Source: Candidatus Avedoeria danica
GTDB taxonomy: Bacteria > Chloroflexota > Anaerolineae > Epilineales > Epilineaceae
Assembly (NCBI GenBank): GCA_016703025.1
Contig: JADJCV010000003.1
Coordinates: forward strand, 248,001 to 312,000
Length of the DNA stretch: 64,000 bases
Reading direction: 5' to 3'
The notes under the pieces: generated by a model
Databases searched by the model: none
What the model was told of the DNA's origin: nothing
What the model saw: the letters and a program-made list of their open reading frames with translations, nothing else
Shown here: piece after piece, positions 8,301-18,015 of the stretch
Numbering within the stretch: the first letter of the stretch is position 1
How the letters are laid out: each line of letters starts with the position of its first letter
Program-made: the position numbers and the translations under genes

Positions 8301-9610
8301 GCCCCACCCCCCACCGCGGCGATGATCAGCGCCGGCACGACGTCGCCCGCCCGCGCGAGCCCCGCGGCGCCCTCGAGCCGGAGCAGCGCGTTCGCGCCCG
8401 CCATGGACAGCAGCCGCCCGCTCCCCTGGAAGCCCGTCGTCCGCGCCACCGGCCGCCCGTCCGCGCCGACGGCCACGACGGCCCGCGCGAACTCGACGCG
8501 GTCGCCGGCGTGGGCGATGTCGTGGGCCAGGGCGACGGGCCACACCGGGCGCCGGACGTCGGCGTGGCCGCCCATCGCGCGCAGCGCCGGGCGGACGAAC
8601 AGCTCGAAGCACACCAGCGTGCTGACCGGGAAGCCCGGCAGCGCAAAGCACGGCGTGCCGCCGACGAGCGCGAACGTCACCGGCTTGCCCGGCTTTGTGC
8701 GCACCCGCCCGAACACCAAGGTCCCGTTCGTCGCCAGCCACGGCTTGACGAGGTCGAGGTGCCCCATCGACACGCCACCGCTCGTCACGACGACGTCGGC
8801 CGACGTCACGGCCGCGGCCAGCGCGTCCACGTCGTCCGCGTCGTCGCCCAGATGGCCCGCAAACACGACCTCGCCGCCCGCCTCCTTCACCGCCTCGGCC
8901 ATCGCGAAGCGGTTCGAGTCCCGAATCTGCCCCAGCCCCAGCGGCGCATCCGGCTCGACGAGCTCGTCGCCCGTCGAGTACACGATCACCCGCGGCCGCC
9001 GGTAGACGTCGACCTCCACCGCCCCGGCCGACGCCAGCAGCCCGATCTCGGCCGGACCGAGCACGGCGCCCGGCGCAAGGAGCACCTCCCCCGCACCGTA
9101 ATCCTGCCCCACCGGCCGCACGTTCTCGCCCGCGACGACGGCGCGCCGCACGGTGATCGCGCCCCCCGCGCCGCCCCTGTCGCGGTCGGTGCCGCCCGCA
9201 GCGCCGATGTCGCCGCCGCTGCCGTGCTCGAGCGCGACGGAGCCGGGCGTCGTATCCTCGACCATCACGACCGCATCCGCCCCCGCCGGCAACGGCGCCC
9301 CCGTCGTGATCCGCGCCGCCGTGCCCGCCGTGACGACGAGGCCGCCCACCCCGCCCGCCACCGCCTCGCCGATCACCCGCCGCGTTCCCTCGCCGTCCGC
9401 CGCGATGACCGCGTACCCGTCCCGCGACGACGCCGCGAACGGCGGCATCGCCTCGCGCGCCACGACCGGCGCCGCGAGCACGCGGCCGGCGGCTTGCGAG
9501 AACGGGATGCGCTCGGCGGGGAGGGGGGTGACGGACGCGAGGATGAGGGCGAGGGCGTCGTCGACGGGGATCTCGGCGGTGGGGGGGTGGGGGGCGTTGA
9601 GCGTGGTCAT
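8297..9610 (-). CDS. glp: Molybdopterin molybdenumtransferase (Glp/MoeA family)
   Basis: 437 residues from the ATG at 9610. MoeA-type proteins insert molybdate into adenylated molybdopterin. Recognisable features are the N-terminal LPAERIPFSQAAGRVLA, the MPPFAASSRDGYAV segment, the metal/MPT-binding VVTSGGVSMG and the core LPGFPVSTLVCFELFVRPAL. A Gly/Asp-rich insertion (GSGGDIGAAGGTDRDRGG, around residues 130-150) makes it longer than typical. It starts 10 bp after the upstream lipoprotein stop and overlaps moaA by four bases, so it belongs to the same transcript. No molybdoenzyme is visible in the window. Confidence 0.93.
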   Translation of the reverse strand: MTTLNAPHPPTAEIPVDDALALILASVTPLPAERIPFSQAAGRVLAAPVVAREAMPPFAASSRDGYAVIAADGEGTRRVIGEAVAGGVGGLVVTAGTAARITTGAPLPAGADAVVMVEDTTPGSVALEHGSGGDIGAAGGTDRDRGGAGGAITVRRAVVAGENVRPVGQDYGAGEVLLAPGAVLGPAEIGLLASAGAVEVDVYRRPRVIVYSTGDELVEPDAPLGLGQIRDSNRFAMAEAVKEAGGEVVFAGHLGDDADDVDALAAAVTSADVVVTSGGVSMGHLDLVKPWLATNGTLVFGRVRTKPGKPVTFALVGGTPCFALPGFPVSTLVCFELFVRPALRAMGGHADVRRPVWPVALAHDIAHAGDRVEFARAVVAVGADGRPVARTTGFQGSGRLLSMAGANALLRLEGAAGLARAGDVVPALIIAAVGGGA

Positions 9611-9620
9611 CGTCGGATGC

Positions 9621-10616
9621 CTAGCGCCGGACAATGCGGTAGGAGAGCGGCCATGTCGACCAGCCCGGGCACGGCGCGCTGCCCTCGGCGACGGCGATGT
9701 GGCTCGTCGCCACGTGGACGTCGAACGACGGCCCGCCGTCCGGAACCAAGAGCACGCCGCTGTCGCCGGGCCCGAGGGTAAGCGAGGCGCTGCCGAACGT
9801 GAACAGGACCGGTGCGGCAAACAGGGCAACCCCACATGCCCGCTCCGGGGTGACGCACGGCGAGCGCAGCTGCTCGATCGTCCAACCTCCCCGGTCGCCG
9901 CCGAGCAGCGGCTCGGCGGCCGGCAGCCGCAATCCGCGGGTCAGGACATGGGCCACGAGGCCGGCCTCGTCCGTCACGAGGAGCGCGAAGCCCCCGTCGT
10001 CGCCGCCCCCGATGTTGTGCCACGCGACGCGCACGCGGCGCCCCGGCTCGAGCGTCAACGGCACGTCCGTCGTGATGAACGCTTCGAACTCCGCCCCATC
10101 ATGCGTGGCGCGTACGCGCGTGACGAAGCCGCCGGCGTCGCCGGCCATGACCTCGCCATCAAAGGCGTGCGGCGCCGTCCCGTCCGCAGACCACCACGCC
10201 CGGATCCCCTCGGGCGCGTCCCCGGTGATGTGCACGCTGCTCCCGAGCGGCCGCTTCGGCACCGCACACCCCGCGATCGGCACCGCCGTGTTCACCGCCA
10301 CCCGCGGCGCCGTCGTCGGCGCGGGCGACGCCAGCGCCGCGATCGTGGCGCTGAGCTGCGTCGCGAACGCCACGACATCCATCGTCGCTGTCGACGCACC
10401 GGAGGCGACATCCGCCATGGGGGTCTTGGTCGCCGATGCCGCCGCGTCGACGGTCGGCTCGGCCGTCGGCGGCACGGACGTCCACGGCGCGGCCAGCAGC
10501 GTCGCTTCCGGCTCGGGCGTCGGGCCGGTGGCGGCGCAGGCGGCGAGGACGAGCGGGAGGGCCGCGGCGAGGGCGAGGCGCGCCTTCGAGCAGGTGATCT
10601 TCGTCACGAATCGCAT
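9621..10616 (-). CDS. Lipoprotein of unknown function
   Basis: 331 residues from the ATG at 10616, chosen over an open upstream extension because it gives a proper lipoprotein leader: basic KITCSKAR, hydrophobic LALAAALPLVLAAC with the lipobox LAAC, then a Thr/Ala/Pro-rich linker. The mature part is beta-rich with several cysteines (IAGCAVPKR, SPCVTPERACG, APCPGW), and no family is recognised. It starts the minus-strand run that continues through glp, moaA and the thioredoxin-like lipoprotein with only 10 bp to glp. An envelope role is inferred from the leader; no functional link to molybdenum cofactor can be shown. Confidence 0.75.
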   Translation of the reverse strand: MRFVTKITCSKARLALAAALPLVLAACAATGPTPEPEATLLAAPWTSVPPTAEPTVDAAASATKTPMADVASGASTATMDVVAFATQLSATIAALASPAPTTAPRVAVNTAVPIAGCAVPKRPLGSSVHITGDAPEGIRAWWSADGTAPHAFDGEVMAGDAGGFVTRVRATHDGAEFEAFITTDVPLTLEPGRRVRVAWHNIGGGDDGGFALLVTDEAGLVAHVLTRGLRLPAAEPLLGGDRGGWTIEQLRSPCVTPERACGVALFAAPVLFTFGSASLTLGPGDSGVLLVPDGGPSFDVHVATSHIAVAEGSAPCPGWSTWPLSYRIVRR

Positions 10617-10797
10617 CGTCCGATCATAGCAGTCCGACGAGCCGACAACGCCTCGACAACGCCCCCACCATCCGCACCGGACTGGGAGCGTGCCGTCATG
10701 CGGAACACGTCCCCAAAGGGGCGGCACGACGGGTCGCAGCCTTGGCCGTAGGCCATACCCCATTGTCCCGCCCCCTGTTACGTGGTAGCCTTGCCTC

Positions 10798-11859
<1,062 letters not shown>

Positions 11860-11951
11860 CGCTCCCCCGCGCCGACGGCGCACGAGGCCCCCCATGACCG
11901 AAACGGACCCCTCCACCCTGCCGCCGCCAGACGACGAGCCCGAGCTGATCG

Positions 11952-13445
11952 ATGCTTCGGCGGTCGATGCGTCGGCGTTCGGCGACGACTCCGACGACCC
12001 CCGACGACGAGATGCTCGCCCTCCATGTCGATGACGAGGACGAACCGAGCGTCGGGCCTGAGATGAGCGATGAGGCCGAAGCGGGCGACGAGCCCGGGGT
12101 GCCCTTCGACGAGGAGCTCGTCGGCCACGACGAGCCGCCGCCCGCCCGCCCGCGCAGCTCACGCCGCGTCCCGCGCGACCACGTGGCCGGTGTGCGCTTC
12201 CGGCGCGCGGGCAAGGTGTACTGGTTCGACGCTTCGGCGTGCTTGCAGGCAGGTGTGGGCGAGCAGGTGATCGTCGAGACGATCCGCGGGCGCGAGCTCG
12301 GACGTGTCGTCATCGCGCCCGGCCAGGTGCAGGACGCCAACCTCGGCGACCTGACGCCGATCGTGCGTGTCGCCACCGCTGCCGATCGAAGCGGTCAGGC
12401 CGACCTGCGCCTGCGCGAGCCTGCTGCGTTGATGGAGGCCCGCGCCCAGATCCGGCGCCAGGACCTGCCGATGAAGGCCGTCATGGCCGAGTACAACTAC
12501 GACGGCAGCCGACTGACGATCTACTTCACGAGCGACGAGATGCGCGTCGACTTCCGGAACCTGGTACGGGACTTGGCGCGCGAGCTGCGCTCCCGGGTCA
12601 TGTTGCGCCAGATCGGCCCGCGCGATCAGGCCAAGCTCGTCGGCGGCATCGACCGCTGCGGTCGTGAGCTGTGCTGCACGAGCTGGATGCCCGAGTTCCA
12701 GCCGATCTCGATCCGCATGGCCAAGAACCAGGGCCTGCCGCTCAACCCAAGCGAGATCAGCGGCGTCTGCGGCAAGCTGCTGTGTTGTCTGGCCTTCGAG
12801 GACGACCAGTACCGCGAGATGCGCAAGGGCCTGCCGAAGGTCGGCGCCAAGCTCACGAGCGCGGTCGGCAAGGGCAAGGTCATCGACGTGAACGTGATCA
12901 CGCGCAAGATCACGATCATCTGGGAGACCGGTTCGCGGGTCGAGGTGGATGCCGAGGCGTTCGCCGAGCAGCAGGACCGGCTGATGAAGGCCTTCGGTGG
13001 TGGCGAGGTGCCGCCCGAGTTCCTGCCGCCGGACGCCCGGCCCACCGCGCCGGCGGCGCCCGTCGAGCACGGCCCACGGCGGTTCTACATGCAGCGGGAC
13101 GAGGAGCAGTCGGGCGAGGAGGGCGCCAGCCGGCGCCCGTCATCGTCCCGCCCGCCCTCGACCGGCCCGTCCGACGATCGAACGCCGCGGCCCGCCGGCG
13201 ATGAACCGCCGAGCGATCGACCGAATCGCCCGGACGGTTCCGATGGCCGCGACCGCGCCCCGCGTCCACGGAACGACCGCGCCCCGCGGCCGCGCGATGA
13301 TCGGCCCCCGCGCCCGCGCGGTGATCGCGCCGCCGTCCCGCCTCCGCCCGGTGCAGGCGATTCCGCGCGTCCGCGGCGACAGCGCCGGCGCAGGCGCGGC
13401 GGGGGTGGTGGAGGCGGTGCGCCGGGCGAGGGAGCCGCGACGTAG
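11952..13445 (+). CDS. PSP1-domain (RicT/YaaT-type) protein, probable upstream frameshift
   Basis: 497 residues as an uninterrupted frame. The PSP1 core spans roughly residues 75-340, with the family cysteines in GRELCCTSWMPEF and GVCGKLLCCLAFE. In Bacillus the RicT homologue, with RicA and RicF, carries iron-sulfur clusters and supports RNase Y-dependent mRNA processing; here rny lies 3 kb away. The C-terminal 110 residues are low complexity, with DRAPRPR-type repeats ending in poly-Arg and poly-Gly, so nucleic-acid contact is possible. The true start is probably ATG 11894 (GAGG upstream), which encodes a matching acidic N-terminus but is out of frame because of an apparently extra C in the C-run at 11998-12002. 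If that base is real, translation must begin at 11952 or at ATG 12020. Confidence 0.85.
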   Translation: MLRRSMRRRSATTPTTPDDEMLALHVDDEDEPSVGPEMSDEAEAGDEPGVPFDEELVGHDEPPPARPRSSRRVPRDHVAGVRFRRAGKVYWFDASACLQAGVGEQVIVETIRGRELGRVVIAPGQVQDANLGDLTPIVRVATAADRSGQADLRLREPAALMEARAQIRRQDLPMKAVMAEYNYDGSRLTIYFTSDEMRVDFRNLVRDLARELRSRVMLRQIGPRDQAKLVGGIDRCGRELCCTSWMPEFQPISIRMAKNQGLPLNPSEISGVCGKLLCCLAFEDDQYREMRKGLPKVGAKLTSAVGKGKVIDVNVITRKITIIWETGSRVEVDAEAFAEQQDRLMKAFGGGEVPPEFLPPDARPTAPAAPVEHGPRRFYMQRDEEQSGEEGASRRPSSSRPPSTGPSDDRTPRPAGDEPPSDRPNRPDGSDGRDRAPRPRNDRAPRPRDDRPPRPRGDRAAVPPPPGAGDSARPRRQRRRRRGGGGGGGAPGEGAAT

Positions 13446-13525
13446 CCGACTGCCCGGGATCGTTGAATCAGCGGAACATCGTTGAAACAGCGGAACAAGG
13501 AAACAGGCGGAACGGAACAAGGAAA

Positions 13526-13554
13526 CAGGGGCGGACGTGTTCCGTCCGCCCCTG
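13526..13554. terminator. Strong hairpin between convergent PSP1 and spoVS genes
   Basis: CAGGGGCGGACG at 13526-13537 and its exact complement CGTCCGCCCCTG at 13543-13554 form a 12-bp stem around a 5-base loop, extendable by an A-T pair. It lies between the ends of two convergent genes, so it could serve both. There is no T-run on either side, so it may be a weak intrinsic terminator or a 3'-end stabiliser. The preceding 70 bp are unusually AT-rich for the window and repetitive: ATCGTTGAAACAGCGGAAC and a close variant, and GGAACAAGGAAACAGG twice. Confidence 0.6.
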
Positions 13555-13637
13555 TGTTGACCGCGTGGTCTGTTGGCTTGGCCTGTCGGCGGCGACTTGG
13601 CCTGCCAGCTGCCCGACCGCCGGCTCCCGCCGCGCCG

Positions 13638-14021
13638 CTAGGTGCCGGCCGGATCCTCGCCCGCAGGATCCTCGGTCACCATGAGGCGGTCCGTAGCGCC
13701 GTGATGATGGCTGGAGTGCACCCCGTTCGCGTTCATGGCGACCGGGGCCGCGCCGGGCGGCCGCTGCTCGATCGTGAAGCGAAGCGCGGTGCGCTCCTGG
13801 CCGTTGATGTCGACCTCGACGAAGTGCGGGATGCACGCGATGTCGATCATGTCGCCCTCGAGGTAGCCTCGGGCGATCGCGATGGCCTTGACGGCCTGGT
13901 TGACCGCGCTGGCGCCGATCGCCTGCACGTCCGCCTTGCCGTGGTCTCGCATGACGCCGGCGATTGCGCCGGCGACGGCAGTGGTGAGCGAGTTTGCCGA
14001 AACCTTGATCATGTCCGTCAT
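13638..14021 (-). CDS. spoVS: Stage V sporulation protein S-like (SpoVS)
   Basis: 127 residues from ATG 14021 (a second ATG at 14012 is also possible). The first 87 residues match SpoVS closely: IKVSANSLTTAVAGAIAGVM, AIGASAVNQAVKAIAIARGY and IPHFVEVDINGQERTALRF. SpoVS is a small Alba-fold protein found well outside spore formers and is presumed to bind nucleic acid. The usual family length is about 86 residues; here there is an extra 40-residue tail with a His-rich HSSHHHG and an acidic end. It lies downstream of rny and recA on the same strand, a conserved neighbourhood also seen in Bacillus. No other sporulation gene is visible. Confidence 0.92.
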   Translation of the reverse strand: MTDMIKVSANSLTTAVAGAIAGVMRDHGKADVQAIGASAVNQAVKAIAIARGYLEGDMIDIACIPHFVEVDINGQERTALRFTIEQRPPGAAPVAMNANGVHSSHHHGATDRLMVTEDPAGEDPAGT

Positions 14022-14262
14022 GTCCCACGACCTTTGTGTTGCACGTGCTGGACCGGTCCGTTGGAAAAGCGTCCCCCCGTCGCAGCCACGGCATCCGTAA
14101 CGATAGCACGGTCCCGGCTCAAGAAGCCGGAGCACATGCCCAGGTCCCGAATCGGGTCGCGCGCCAGCGCGATTCGAGAGTGAACGGGATGCCGCTGTCG
14201 CGACGACACCGACGTTGCCGGCCCGGCGAACGTTACGTCCGAAGAGCCGGCAGCGTCAGCGC

Positions 14263-15792
14263 CTACTTTGCGTAATCGACCGCCCGCATCTCGCGGATGA
14301 CGGTCACCTTGACCTGGCCCGGGTACTCGAGCGTGTCCTCCACCTTCCGGGCGATGTCACGCGCCAACTCCGTCGCCGCCAGGTCGTCGACCTCGTCGGG
14401 CCGCACCAGGATCCGAATCTCGCGCCCGGCTTGGATGGCGTACGTCTCCTGCACACCCGCGAAGCCGAGGGCGATGTTCTCGAGCGACTTGATCCGCTTG
14501 ATGTAGAGCTCGAGCGACTCGCGCCGCGCGCCGGGTCGGGCGCCGCTGATCGCGTCCGCCGCCTCGACGAGCATCGCCTCAAGCGTCTCCTGCTCCATCT
14601 CGTGGTGATGCGCACCGATGGCGTTGACGACGTTGCGCGGCATGCCGTACTTTGCCGCCAGGTCGGCACCGATCAGCGCATGCGGCCCTTCGACCTCGTG
14701 CGTCAGACCCTTGCCGATGTCGTGCAGCAACCCGCCGGTGCGCGCCAGCTGGACGTCGGCCCCGACTTCGGCCGCGAGCATCGCCGCCAGATGGGCAACC
14801 TCGATCGAGTGGTTGAGGACGTTCTGGCCGTAGCTTGTGCGGAACTTGAGGCGCCCGAGATAGCGCGCCAGTTCCTTGTTGAGCCGCGGCACGCCGGCCT
14901 CGAACGCCGCTTCCTCGCCGAACTGGACCATCTGCTTGTCGAGGTCCTCGCGAACCTTGTGCACGATCTGCTCGATGCGCGCCGGGTGGATCCGGCCGTC
15001 GACGATGAGCGCATCAAGCGAACGACGGGCCACCTCGCGGCGCACCGGGTCCATGCTTGAGATCGTCACCGCCTCCGGCGTGTCGTCGACGATGACGTCG
15101 ACACCGGTGGCCTGCTCGAAGGCACGGATGTTGCGGCCCTGCCGGCCGATGATCCGGCCCTTGAGTTCGTCGGACGGGAGGATGATCGTGCTGCTCACGA
15201 CATCGTTCACGACATCCGACGCCATGCGCTGGATACACGTGATGATGATGTCGCGCGCGCGTTCCTCGCCCTCTTCACGCGCTGCCTGCTCGATGTCGCG
15301 AATCACCTTCGCGACGTCGTTGCGCGCGCCGTCGGCCACCTTGGCCAGCAGCTCTTGGCGCGCCTCGTCACGCGTCAACTGGGCAACACGGGACAACTCT
15401 TGATCGCGCTCGACCTCGAGTTCTTGCAGCCGTTGCGTCCGCTGCTCGATTTCCTTTTCTTTTTCGTCTAAGTTGCGGGCCCGGTTCTCGACCTGGTCAA
15501 CGCGGCGATCCAGCTTCTCGCGTCGCTGGTTGAGCTGTTCCAACTCTTGGTCCAACTCTCGCCGTCGGCGGCTGATATCTTTGTCGGTCTGATTGCGGAG
15601 CTCCAACGCTTCGTCTTTGGCCTCGAGCAGAATCTCGCGCGATTTGCCTTCGGCCTCGGCGAGGATCTCCGAGGAGGCTTGCTGCGCGGCGGCCATGCGG
15701 CCTGAGACTGCTACGCGGTACCCGAGATAACCGACAACCGCTCCGATGACCAGGCCCACCATCCCACTGAGGAGGAGGGGGACTAGATCCAT
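14263..15792 (-). CDS. rny: Ribonuclease Y
   Basis: 509 residues from ATG 15792; an in-frame ATG at 15813 would add seven. RNase Y is a membrane-anchored endoribonuclease that starts mRNA decay. In order: an N-terminal membrane helix (LVPLLLSGMVGLVIGAVVGY), a long charged coiled coil (about residues 35-190, rich in Glu, Gln and Arg), a KH domain with GRIIGRQGRNIRAFE, and an HD domain with NHSIEVAHL and the metal-binding pair in LLHDIGKG. The C-terminal region has IKRIKSLENIALGF and ends VDYAK. Length and order match the Bacillus enzyme. It lies between recX and spoVS on the same strand. Confidence 0.96.
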   Translation of the reverse strand: MDLVPLLLSGMVGLVIGAVVGYLGYRVAVSGRMAAAQQASSEILAEAEGKSREILLEAKDEALELRNQTDKDISRRRRELDQELEQLNQRREKLDRRVDQVENRARNLDEKEKEIEQRTQRLQELEVERDQELSRVAQLTRDEARQELLAKVADGARNDVAKVIRDIEQAAREEGEERARDIIITCIQRMASDVVNDVVSSTIILPSDELKGRIIGRQGRNIRAFEQATGVDVIVDDTPEAVTISSMDPVRREVARRSLDALIVDGRIHPARIEQIVHKVREDLDKQMVQFGEEAAFEAGVPRLNKELARYLGRLKFRTSYGQNVLNHSIEVAHLAAMLAAEVGADVQLARTGGLLHDIGKGLTHEVEGPHALIGADLAAKYGMPRNVVNAIGAHHHEMEQETLEAMLVEAADAISGARPGARRESLELYIKRIKSLENIALGFAGVQETYAIQAGREIRILVRPDEVDDLAATELARDIARKVEDTLEYPGQVKVTVIREMRAVDYAK

Positions 15793-15912
15793 ATTCGGGG
15801 GCGTTCCCTTCATCAGGATCGACGCGCAGACGCACCGATCCACGGTCAGCTGTCGACTATAGCACAGCCAGTGCCATCCGTCGACCGCTCCCGCGGTGTC
15901 CCGAGCCCCTGG

Positions 15913-16608
15913 TCATCCGTCCGAGTCGCCGAAGCCGAGTTCGCCGAACTCGCCATCGTCCGCTGCCTGATCGTCGTCCGCCGTGCGGTCGGTCGACACC
16001 ACCTGCCAGGCGGCCGACAATGCCTCCCGCACCGCCCCGTAGCCGAACCCCCGCCGGCTCAGGTAGCTCCCGAGGCGTCGGTTGAACGTGGCGCGATCCT
16101 CCGTTCGGTACCGACGCGCCTGCGTCAGCGCCAGCGCGACGGCGGCGTTCGGCTCATCCACGTCACCGGTGACCGCGGCGATGATCTCGGGCGCGACGCC
16201 GTGCGCCGAGAGCTCGTGCCGCAGCACCTGTCGGCCGCGCGGCCGCTTCGCAGCGCGGCTGTCCACCCACCACTGCGCGAACGCGCGATCGTCCAGGTAC
16301 TCGAGCTCCGTGAGCCGCGCGAGGACGCGCGGCGCGACGTCCGGCGGGACTTCCTTGTCCGCCAGGTAGCGCTCGACATCGAGGCGGCTGCGGGGCCGCA
16401 AGGCGATCCAGCGCAGCGCGCGGTCCAACCCTGTCCGGTAGCTGTCTTCAGCCTGGAGTGCCGCGATCTCGGCGTCGCTGATGTCCTGGTCGACCTTCAG
16501 CCGCACCGCAAGGTCGAGCAGAAGGCTGAAGGCGAACTCGCCGCCGAAGAACACGTTGACGCGGTCTTCGCGTCGACGCTGGAGTTGGAGGTGGGAAATG
16601 CGCGGCAT
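15913..16608 (-). CDS. recX: RecA regulator RecX
   Basis: 231 residues from ATG 16608. RecX proteins bind RecA filaments and modulate recombinase activity. The three-helix repeats are visible: ALRWIALRPRSRLDVERYL, LTELEYLDDRAFAQWWVDSR and KRPRGRQVLRHELSAHGV, then a further repeat ending YLSRRGFGYGAVREAL. An N-terminal extension of about 60 residues (HLQLQRRREDRVNVFFGGEF) is typical of the longer Gram-positive-type RecX. The C-terminus is acidic. It starts 107 bp after the recA stop on the same strand. Confidence 0.92.
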   Translation of the reverse strand: MPRISHLQLQRRREDRVNVFFGGEFAFSLLLDLAVRLKVDQDISDAEIAALQAEDSYRTGLDRALRWIALRPRSRLDVERYLADKEVPPDVAPRVLARLTELEYLDDRAFAQWWVDSRAAKRPRGRQVLRHELSAHGVAPEIIAAVTGDVDEPNAAVALALTQARRYRTEDRATFNRRLGSYLSRRGFGYGAVREALSAAWQVVSTDRTADDDQAADDGEFGELGFGDSDG

Positions 16609-16715
16609 GGGCGGCGGGGGAGGGGCGCGGTTGGCTGGAGCGGGCAGCGGGGAGGGGGTGGGCTATGCAGCCGGCCAAGCCGTCCACCGCCACCCGCTCC
16701 CCGACATGCAACGCT

Positions 16716-17846
<1,131 letters not shown>

Positions 17847-17916
17847 GATGTCCCATGCCTCCTGGTTGTACGTGGGTTGGCTGTTCGATGTGCGCGTGAC
17901 GGCGGTCTACGAAATG

Positions 17917-17980
17917 GAACATGTCTGCGCTGTGGACATTTGTTCTAGGGGGATTATACGGGTCCGCGGGGCGGCGTCAA
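17917..17980 (-). promoter_or_regulatory. recA promoter with candidate LexA-type operator
   Basis: On the minus strand TTGACG (17980-17975) is followed after 16 bases by a perfect TATAAT (17958-17953), placing transcription start near 17946. Immediately downstream, GAACAAATGTCC (17945-17934) is followed after eight bases by GACATGTTC (17925-17917). The two arms are imperfect inverted repeats of GAACA(AA)TGTC. Their position over the start site suits a repressor, and LexA is the expected regulator of recA. The match to the Bacillus-type GAACNNNNGTTC box is only partial, so the LexA assignment is inference. Confidence 0.65.
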
Positions 17981-18015
17981 GACCTTTGGCAAGAACTTGC
18001 CGATCGTGCGCTTCC

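Noticed and set aside
14100..14190. tRNA-like segment between rny and spoVS
   Set aside because: GGTCCCGAATCGGGTC resembles a T-arm, but the acceptor and D arms cannot be formed.
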